Program-made: the position numbers and the translations under genes
Part shown: piece by piece, positions 55,738 through 64,000 of the stretch
Layout: every line of letters starts with the position of its first letter
Numbering within the stretch: position 1 is the stretch's first letter
Origin: Macrostomum hystrix
Taxonomy: Eukaryota; Platyhelminthes; Macrostomidae
Reading direction: 5' to 3'
Assembly (NCBI GenBank): GCA_950097015.1
Contig: CATNEN010000038.1
Location: 26,263,001 to 26,327,000 of the forward strand
DNA length: 64,000 nt
Notes under the pieces: model-generated
Databases searched by the model: none
Seen by the model: only the letters and a program-made list of their open reading frames with translations
What the model was told of the DNA's origin: nothing

Positions 55738-58700
55738 CTACAGCTTAGCGGAGACATTAGAGGTTGCAGCGGCGGCTGCGGCGGCTGCGGCAGTCAGAAA
55801 CTGGGCTTCAGGCGCGGCGGGTGTCGGCAGTGGACCGAGAAGCAGACGGCGCTGAAACTCCTGCACGCTGACAATGTGCACCGCCTGCGGCTGTGTTTGA
55901 TTTGGCGAGGCCAAGATGGGATTCTGTGTCAGGACTCAAGTTTCGCACTAAAACAATACCCAATTCTTCCCCTCAAATTCCATAATCAACTTCCCTAATA
56001 TCCATCTGTCCCCTACCTAATCTCCCTCCGTCTCTAACCCTTATTTTCGTCCCTACCCTCTGTCCTCTACCCTAATCTGTCTTCTACCCTAATCTCTGTC
56101 TTCTACCCTAATCTCTGTCCTCTATCCTAATCTCTGTCCTCTACCCTAATCTGTCTTCTACCCTAATCTGTCCTCTACCCTAATCTGTCCTCTACCCTAA
56201 TCTCTGTCCTCTACCCTAATCTCTGTCCTCTACCCTAATCTCTGTCCTCTACCCTAATCTCTGTCCTCTACCCTAATCTCTGTCCTCAACCCTAATCTGT
56301 CCTCTACCCTAATCTCTGACCTCAACCCTAATCTACATTCCCTACCATAATCTCCCCTATCGCCTAGCTAATCTCCCTAGTCTCTATCCGTGACAGACGT
56401 GAAAAAGTTTTATGAAAGCGGTAATTCTCACCGAAAATGAATCATAATCCTCATCTTTAATGCCGCCGTGGGTCTCCTTAGAAACCACGTGCAGTGAAAG
56501 ACGGCGTCTCTGTGGTGAGTCCTTCGATAGCCAGGTCTACACGTGATATATTGGATGAGTTTGCTAGAGACTGACAAAATAAAATGTTAAATTTAACAGA
56601 ACGCAAAGCTTACATTAAAGTGATTCAGCAAATCGTCCTTGGTGATGCTGGTAGTCAGGCAATCGGACATTTTCTCCTTGCGATCGAAGCACAATGTGCC
56701 CCGGTGAATCTCTTCGAAGTAGAGCTGGTTCCTAATGATCAACTTCTTGGGCTTCTCGCTAATCACTGAGTCTAGCGCGGCCACGTGCGCTTGAAATGTC
56801 TCATCGGACAACGACTGGATGTCGTTGGCGATCGAGTCGATGAAGGCGTCGATGCGTTCTTCCAGGTACACGGGGTGCCTGATTAAATGGCAGGGTAAAG
56901 CAGCTGATGGATTAGAGAGTAGTGGATAACAGCTGATGGATTAGTGCATAACAGCTGATGGATTAGTGGATAACAGCTGATGGATTAGTGGATAACAGCT
57001 GATGGATTAGTGGATAACAGCTGATGGATTAGTGGATAAGAGATGACAGATTTGTGGAAAATATGAGATTATGGATTAGCGAAAAACAACTGATGGATAG
57101 GGGATAACAGCTGATGGATAGGGGATAACAGCTGATGTCAAATAGGGGATAACAGCTGATGGATAGGGGATAACAGCTGATGTCAGATAGGGGATAACAG
57201 CTGATGGATAGGGGATAACAGCTGATGTCAGATAGGGGATAACAGCTGATGGATAGGGGATAACAGCTGATGTCAGATAGGGGATAACAGCTGATGGATA
57301 GGGGATAACAGCTGATGTCAGATAGGGGATAACAGCTGATGTCAGATAGGGGATAACAGCTGATGGATAGGGGATAACAGCTGATGTCAGTTAGGGGATA
57401 ACAGCTGATGGATAGGGGATAACAGCTGATGTCAGATAGGGGATAACAGCTGATGGATAGGGGATAACAGCTGATGTCAGATAGGGGATAACAGCTGATG
57501 GATAGGGGATAACAGCTGATGTCAGATAGGGGATAACAGCTGATGGATAGGGGATAACAGCTGATGTCAGTTAGGGGATAACAGCTGATGGATAGGGGAT
57601 AACAGCTGATGTCAGTTAGGGGATAACAGCTGATGTCAGGTAGGAGATAACAGCTGATGGCTCTCACCTGTCCGACTGCACGCAGAACAGTACACCGTCA
57701 GTATTGATGCCAGGCGAGTTCCTAACGCCAACCATATAGCCAAGCTGCTGCTTAGTGCGCAGGGAATCAAAAAATGTCTCCTGCACTACTTGAACTAGTA
57801 GACGAGATAAGACGCGAGTTCGAATCTTGGCCGGCAGTCCGCCATTGGAGTCGGGTTCAATTTGAAAGTAGATAGCGCAGGCGGAGTCTTTGTGATGCGA
57901 GTGCAGGCTGCGATACAAGTGATGCGTGCCAGCCGGCAGTAGGTAGTCCCGCGATTTGGCGATCTCGGCCCGCGGCACCGGAGTGGCGGAGAGAGCCAAC
58001 AGGACGGCGTCGGCCACGGCTTCAGCCTCTTGAGCAGTGGCATTGCCGTAGACAAGAGTCTCAGTGTATAGTCGCGATTGCATCTGGCGGCTAAACTGTT
58101 GCACCTTCTCTAGGGTCACGTCTGTCAGGATAGTTGAGAAATTGGCGAGATTTCAGGTGAGATTAACCGGTTATATTGACGCAATCTCCAGAGAGATTAT
58201 CCGATTAGATTGTCCCGAACTCAGGTGAGAATATCCAATTATATCACACTATCTTAGGGAGATTATCATGCAAGATTGTTACAATTATCAATTGAGACTA
58301 TCGGATCAGATTGCTACTAGTCTGGGTGAGATTTTCTGCCAAGGTTTCCATAACGGATCAAACTTATTATCCTATGCTCACTCACCGGCCAAAGCCTCCA
58401 GTTGCACCTCCGGAGTCCAGACTGGGGTCTTGCAGATTAGGCTCAGGTTAAAATTGCAGTGCTGGCTCGGCTGCTCCAACTTGAAATTCTTCAGAGTGCG
58501 TTCCATCTGATGGGGCCAATAATTAGAACTTATCGTTTTTGAGTTGGTGAGTAGGGATGACAGCTCTTATTAAATTGGGATATCAGCTGATGGATTGGGG
58601 ATAACAGCTGATGGATTGGGGATAACAGCTGATGGATTGGGGAAAATAGCTGATGGATTGGGGATAACAGCTGATGGATTGGGGATAACAGCTGATGGAT

Positions 58701-61700
58701 TGGGGAAAATAGCTGATGGATTGGGGATAACAGCTGATGGATTGGGGAAAATAGCTGATGGATTGGGGAAAATAGCTGATGGATTGGGGAAAATAGCTGA
58801 TGGATTGGGGATAATAGCTGATGGATTGGGGATAACAGCTGATGGATTGGGGATAAAAGCTGATGGATTGGGGAAAATAGCTGATGGATTGGGGAAAATA
58901 GCTGATGGATTGGGGATAACAGCTGATGGATTGAGGATAACAGCTGATGGATTGGGGATAACAGCTGATGGATTGGGGATAACAGCTGATGGATTGGGGA
59001 TAACAGCTGATGGATTAAGTGATAACAGCTGATGGATTGGGGATAACAGCTGATGGATTAAGTGATAACAGCTGATGGATTAAGTGATAACAGCTGATGG
59101 ATTGGGGATAACAGCTGATGGATTGAGGATAACAGCTGATGGATTGGGGATAACAGCTGATGGATTAAGTGATAACAGCTGATGGATTAAATGATAACAG
59201 CTGATGGATTGGGGACAACAGCTGATGGATTGGGGATAACAGCTGATGGATTAAGAGATTACAGCTGATGGATTGGGGATAACAGCTGATGGATTAAGCG
59301 ATAACAGCTGATGGATTGGGCCACTACGAACAGCACATTGGGCCATAGTTACTCACGTGATCGTACAAGCTGGCAAATCGAACGGGATCAAAATCAGGCT
59401 TAGCCATTCGCTTCAGCACACTGTCCAACAGTACAGGCAGTTTGTCATTGTAGCCCGAGCAATGCAATATGGCGCCATTGTCAGTTGAATCGACGCGATA
59501 ATTCAAGCCGGCCAATTCCGCATCGTAGGTCAACGCATTTAGAGCGTCGGCTAGCAATTGAAAATAGAGCGACGAGCAGACAGAGGCGTAGGAGTCTGTG
59601 GCTGCGCAGGGCGACACCAGGTCGACAGTGTAGCAAGCCTTGGGCATGTTATAATCGGTATCTAGGCGGTGCCACAGCCTACCCCGTCTATCAGTTCGAA
59701 CTATTCTGGGCCCGGTGGATGCGGAATCTGACGAATCCGACTGCGGCTGCTTTAACGAAAAGTCCGTCGGAATGAACGGATTCGGGCTGGGCAGTCGCAG
59801 CTCAACGTCGGGTCGCTCACCGTCCGGCCACACAGGTGACACCGAGTCACCATCGACGCCTCGGCAGGCTGACAGAAGCTCGGGTGAGAATTTTTGAACG
59901 CCATACTGGACACCGTAGTGAGTCTCCGTCTGGTCGCACTTGTCCGCCACTGCCTGTGGGATTTCCGTTTTAGGGAACTATTGACTGAACTCAGCATTCT
60001 CAACCTTTGATGACTGAACTAAGCATTCTCAACCTTGATGACTGAACTCAGCATTCTCAACCTTGATGACTGAACTAAGCATTCTCAACCTTGATGACTG
60101 AACTCAGCATTCTCAACCTTGATGACTGAACTCAGCATTCTCAACCTTTGATGACTGAACTCAGCATTCTCAACCTTTGATGACTGAACTCAGCATTCTC
60201 AACCTTGATGACTGAACTCAACATTCTCAACCTTGATGACTGAACTCAACATTCTCAACCTTGATGACTGAACTCAGCATTCTCAACCTTGATGACTGAA
60301 CTCAACATTCTCAACCTTGATGACTGAACTCAACATTCTCAACCTTGATGACTGAACTCAACATTCTCAACCTTGATGACTGAACTCAACATTCTCAACC
60401 TTGATGACTGAACTCAACATTCTCAACCTTGATGACTGAACTCAACATTCTCAACCTTGATGACTGAACTCAGCATTCTCAACCTTGATGACTGAACTCA
60501 GCATTCTCAACCTTGATGACTGAACTCAACATTCTCAACCTTGATGAAATTCTTTGATGACTGTCAAGAATGTCAATCTCAACTACTGAACAGTAAAAAA
60601 ATATCGAACTTGTGACTGAACTGTCAAATACAAACGACAAGACAAACCAAACCAAATAACCAATATAATATAACTAAACAAAATGTAATCATTACCTGAC
60701 TGCCAATGTAGACTTTGCATCGATCTGGCGTTAAGCATTTCAATAGCTCGGTAATCCTATCTGGCATGTACTCAGTGAGTACAACCCTAGCAGACAGAGC
60801 ATCCTTCTGAGGATAATATAGCATTTTAACTGACAGGCGCTGTGTCAGATCAATTGGCTGAGACTTGTCTCGAAATCTGAAGGCCATGTATTCTAGATCG
60901 CGTTCCTCATTGTAGATCCATTGCTGAGGTCCTGCCCGCTTCAACATGTCAATGTAGCGAAATACGGTGGCAATGACAGCGTCCTCACATTTGGCGCCTT
61001 CCTCTGTGAGATCCAGAGACACCTTGAAAATGTCGTAGCCAAGTGCCCCACCAGTGCAGCCAGCTGACAGAGCATTGCTCCAGCCGCGACGCTTTAGATA
61101 GGCCAATATACTGCCGGGAGCTTCGTGACCAATCAGATGGCTGATATACCGCTCCGGGGCGCCTTTATAGTGCTGCCGCAGGTCAGGCATCGGGAACACC
61201 AACTGCAGGGTGCGAATGTCCTTTACAGTAGCAGCGTACACCTGAGCATTTAAGCGTTGAGGTAAGAGTAGAAAAGATAAATACGGCTGCGTTTGCTGAT
61301 CTTCTTTCTTTCTTCTTACCTATCTTTCATGATGTAGCTGTGTCCTTATCTACACCCTGTAAAAAATTCGGCTGCTTCTTCGGCTGTTTTTTGTGCAAAA
61401 TAGGAGTGGAATCTACCAAAATCCCCCTATCTCGCAAGAGTTAAAGAAACCGCCCAGGAAGCAGCCGATGTAACCGTAAATTGTGCGGAAACCGCCGAAG
61501 AATCACCCGAACCAGTGGCCCATGGGACAACCAGAGAATTATTTACGGGCGATTCCTCGGCGGTTTCTGAGCATGGAATCTTCCGAACTGGAGGATTCTT
61601 TGGGTGATTCCATTTCACCACCAAGAACCAACGAGAAAACGCCCAGTTGAGTAGATTCTAAGCATGGAATCATCCGATTGGTATGTTTCCAGCGTTCGGC

Positions 61701-63160
61701 TGTTTCTTTTTCTGGAAACACCGCAGATTCCAACTGGAATCACCCAAAGAAACATCCCTATTTTTTAGCGGGCATCTATCTCCTTATCTACCTGTCTCTC
61801 CTTATCTAGCTACCCCTGTCTCTCCGTCTCTCATTTTTATCGACCTGTATTTCCTTATCTATCGGTCTCTCCGTATCTGTCTGACTCTCTTCTACCAGTA
61901 TTTTCTTATCTACCTGTGTCTCATTATCACCCTTCTCTCCTTATCTACCCGTCTTTCCGTCTCTCATTTCTATCTACCTGTATCTTTAATACAAGTAATA
62001 AACAATGCACCATCTGACCTTCACTCCGCACTCGCTTCCATCGTAGGGATGCTTTTCCCATCGACGCTCCGGAAGCTGCTTGTCGGGTACGCTGGCGAAA
62101 GCGTCCACAACCATGTCCTGAAGTTCGTCCAAAGATTCACTGCCCAGCACGGCTAGAGACAATCGATTAGCGGAATATTCGTTGGCGTGAAATTGCAGCA
62201 GCTGCTGACGCAGCTCGGTCGCGGCAGACGGGTCAGGCAGGAGAGTAGCCAGACTGCCAGTGAAGAAGTGATCGCCATAGTCGTGCTCAGGATTAGCCAG
62301 AGTGTGCTCAAGTTGTTGTATGCGCCAAATATCCTGCGGTATGTTCTTGGAATGCTCGGAGTGGACCGCCTTGGAGGATGAATGTGAGTTGGGAAACAAC
62401 ATTCAACAGTAGGAAGAGCTCGTTATCTTTCCCCCTATTTCACGATAGCTCCCAAACCGAATGACCGATTTTCGTGAAAGTCCACCATCTGAATCGAGAT
62501 TTTACGCCCTATATGATGACATAACTTGATGACAATTTTGCGATTCTGGAAGTTGTCTCATAGGATAGAGCAGAGAACTTTAGCCCGTGTTCTGGACTTT
62601 CATGGCGATTAATTTACCTGAACCTCCCGCTCAGTGGCAGACTCGGTAAATAGCGGACAGAGAAAGAACTGACTAAATCTGTCCAATGCTTCAGCCAGAT
62701 GCTTCGGCGCAATATCAAAGTAATAACAGGTGTGATCATCTGCAGTGTAGGCATTGTGCATTCCACCGTGCTCGTTGATAAAATTAGCGTAGCTGTCCTC
62801 AACCGGATACTTCTCGGTGCCAAGGAATAGCATGTGCTCACAGAAATGGGCCAGGCCTGATACAAAAGTACGCAGCAGTTTGATTGGATACAGATACTTT
62901 AGTTGCAAGATAATTCACTATTCAATATTCAACCATTTCATCATCAGCTTACCCTGCCAGGCTTTCGGCTCGTTCATGCTGCCAGCCAGAACACACAGAG
63001 AAGCAGCTGATCTGTCAGCTTCCGCGTCACTAACTAGCATAACGCGAATGCCATTGTTAAGCACTAGAGCGCGATAATTGTGTTTGTCCTCCGGCGACTT
63101 AAACACATCTTCACTGACAAGTTTAACTGCTGAATTGTTGGAAGCACTGCCATCAGCCAT
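55738..63160 (-). CDS. IDE: insulin-degrading enzyme (M16A zinc metalloprotease), ten exons
   Basis: Degrades insulin, amyloid peptides and other short peptides; cytosolic, peroxisomal and mitochondrial forms are known. Exons 63160-62953, 62856-62618, 62369-62019, 61241-60696, 59953-59357, 58506-58386, 58121-57668, 56878-56614, 56536-56432 and 55890-55738; all phases agree, 1012 aa (human 1019). The inverted zinc motif [15 protein letters not shown] is at residues 73-87 (H73, E76, H77), with the third ligand E154 in AVHSEHSKN. Substrate-binding Arg and Tyr are in [11 protein letters not shown] of exon 7, and [12 protein letters not shown] matches near the end. The C terminus is AKL, a peroxisomal targeting signal as in the human enzyme. 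The start ATG at 63160 corresponds to the internal human start; open frame continues upstream (see separate entry). Introns 4, 5, 7 and 9 hold minisatellites; the short introns 1 and 8 hold none. Confidence 0.93.
56035..56345 (-). repeat. 19-bp minisatellite in IDE intron 9
   Basis: The plus-strand unit is CTCTACCCTAATCTCTGTC with shorter CTCTACCCTAATCTGTC copies. It fills the middle of the 541-base intron. Confidence 0.93.
56905..57660 (-). repeat. GATAACAGCTGATGG minisatellite in IDE intron 7
   Basis: The first part (56905-57040) has 22-bp units TGGATTAGTGGATAACAGCTGA; the second (57080-57660) alternates 21- and 24-bp units with GGGGATAACAGCTGATGGAT and CAGCTGATGTCAGATAGG. It reaches to within ~8 bases of the exon 7 donor. 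The core is shared with the array in intron 5. Confidence 0.95.
58122..58385 (-). repeat. degenerate repeat in IDE intron 6
   Basis: Loose repeats built on GAGATTATCCGATTAGATTG recur about five times in this 264-base intron. Copies differ a lot, unlike the arrays of the neighbouring introns. Confidence 0.45.
58575..59320 (-). repeat. 21-bp minisatellite in IDE intron 5
   Basis: The plus-strand unit is GGGGATAACAGCTGATGGAT plus T, with GGGGAAAATAGCTGATGGAT and AAGTGATAACAGCTGATGG variants. It runs through most of the intron and stops ~37 bases before the exon 5 donor. Confidence 0.95.
59985..60548 (-). repeat. 28-bp minisatellite in IDE intron 4
   Basis: The plus-strand unit is TGACTGAACTCAGCATTCTC plus AACCTTGA, 20 copies, with CAGCAT/CAACAT variants. 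It begins ~30 bases from exon 5. Confidence 0.95.
61365..61990. other. IDE intron 3 content: fold-back sequence and CT-rich repeats
   Basis: 61380-61765 is GC-richer, with fold-back pairs such as GGAAACCGCCGAAG (61489-61502) against CCTCGGCGGTTTCT (61556-61569), and reads like a decayed MITE. 61783-61990 is a loose CT-rich repeat around CTCCTTATCTACCTGTCT. Confidence 0.5.
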
Positions 63161-63292
63161 GACCCTGTTAAGAGTAGCACTTCTATTAGAACAAGGGCGA
63201 TATAAAGCTTTGAATGAGTGGCTTAGTACTGCAGTTAGCTGGGTTGGCCTTAGCAGAAGGTGGACAGTTGATTGATAGAGTCTCAGATTCTG
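63161..63292 (-). other. in-frame mitochondrial-presequence-like extension of IDE without ATG
   Basis: The 44 codons before the IDE ATG are open and read LRLYQSTVHLLLRPTQ, then SFKALYRPCSNRSATLNRV: Arg- and hydroxyl-rich with no acids, like a mitochondrial presequence. No ATG is found in frame. An acceptor-like AACATTGCAG ends at 63293, so an upstream first exon could supply the start. Confidence 0.5.
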
Positions 63293-64000
63293 CAATGTTT
63301 GACAATGATTACATTTTCCTGGTTTTGCAAACTCAAACTTCTTAAAATTAATTTTACAAACTGCTAGTTAACATACTAATATATCTGTAGCACTACATGT
63401 GACAAAGATATATTATTAAGTTGTATGTAAAAAGTGTAACTTTATTAAATAAGGTTAAGCACTGCTTTCTACAAAATAAACTAAGAAATAAAAGGTTTCA
63501 GACCAATTTAATGACATTATGGGTAATACAGGGGAAAATTCTAAATAAGTAAATATGTAAATACTATGTTTAGACCATAGTTTGGAACACTCTGTATGTA
63601 CCCTAGAAAAAGTGACCCACTTTTTGTGTACACTGATGTAATCCAAATATAAATAGTATAATGTCTTACTCTAGAAAGCTTTAAATCTCTACACTAATCT
63701 AATCTCATCGATAGCCCCACTACAAAGTTCTTGTCCCACATTTCTAGCTTACCATTATATTTTTTCACTGTAATTTAAAACGCATTTGTTGATGTAAACT
63801 GTAAACGCGAAGAAGGCAGAGCGTCTAAAACAGAGCACTGAAATTTCTCTGAATTGTGAAAAAATTCAATTCAGGTGAGAGATGCTAGTCACCAACAGCC
63901 CCTTAGAAAATCATTTTTAATGCAAATGTGTACACTAAAAATCTTATGTGCACCCCAGAAATTTGTTAAGTACATTCTTTCTTCCAGACTATAGTGTTAA
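63293..64000. other. IDE upstream region
   Basis: AT-rich, no further gene recognised. It should contain the IDE promoter and any first exon. TTCAATTCAG|GTGAGAG at 63868-63885 is a donor-like site on the plus strand but has no coding context. Confidence 0.35.

Noticed and set aside
57664-58119. Separate small peptidase gene
   Set aside because: It is exon 7 of IDE, with matching phases and splice sites on both sides.
63293-63295. TTG as the IDE start codon
   Set aside because: Nuclear animal genes rarely start at TTG; the ATG at 63160 matches the conserved internal start and an upstream exon could explain the open extension.

Overview
This window is animal nuclear DNA. Its genes are split by GT-AG introns, it carries animal protein families (insulin-degrading enzyme, a BIR protein, a CLIC, a type II pantothenate kinase, a secreted Kazal inhibitor), and it holds several eukaryotic DNA-transposon families plus tRNA-derived SINE pieces. 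Exons are GC-rich and the surrounding sequence is AT-rich. An invertebrate, possibly a flatworm, is my best guess; that is inference from transposon content (Merlin, mariner, KDZ) and repeat load, not proof. By summing my array intervals, roughly 24 kb of the 64 kb is tandem repeat.

Layout. 1-3.9 kb: a fold-back element, a stray copy of part of a kinase exon, and a broken Merlin transposase. 3.9-11.15 kb (+): a complete five-exon pantothenate kinase (325 aa) whose introns 2-4 are filled by three different minisatellites, followed by three more arrays (30, 24 and 16 bp units). 16.06-21.62 kb: a transposon-like arm with an HMG-box-like two-exon gene and a 58-59 bp subterminal array. 22.1-23.0 kb (+): the last two exons of a CLIC-type protein. 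24.4-26.1 kb: decayed, duplicated methyltransferase-like exons. 26.6-32.5 kb: an 82-bp satellite. 33.93-43.16 kb: a second transposon-like arm, inverted relative to the first, with a nearly full KDZ transposase (-), a dead mariner and captured gene fragments. 45.4-49.9 kb (+): a BIR-domain gene with a 3.5-kb intronic minisatellite. 51.7-53.0 kb: a half mariner joined to an LTR-retrotransposon integrase tail. 53.67-54.01 kb (+): a two-domain Kazal inhibitor. 55.7-63.2 kb (-): a complete ten-exon insulin-degrading enzyme.

The genes do not form an operon or pathway. Two patterns stand out. First, nearly every large intron carries its own minisatellite, often abutting a splice site, and several units contain splice-site-like motifs. 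Second, two related arms with matching ends (16.06-21.62 and 33.93-43.16 kb) lie in opposite orientation around 12.3 kb, each holding a different gene of what may be a two-gene KDZ-type transposon. All splice sites and exon joins were read by eye and checked for phase; no search or alignment was run.
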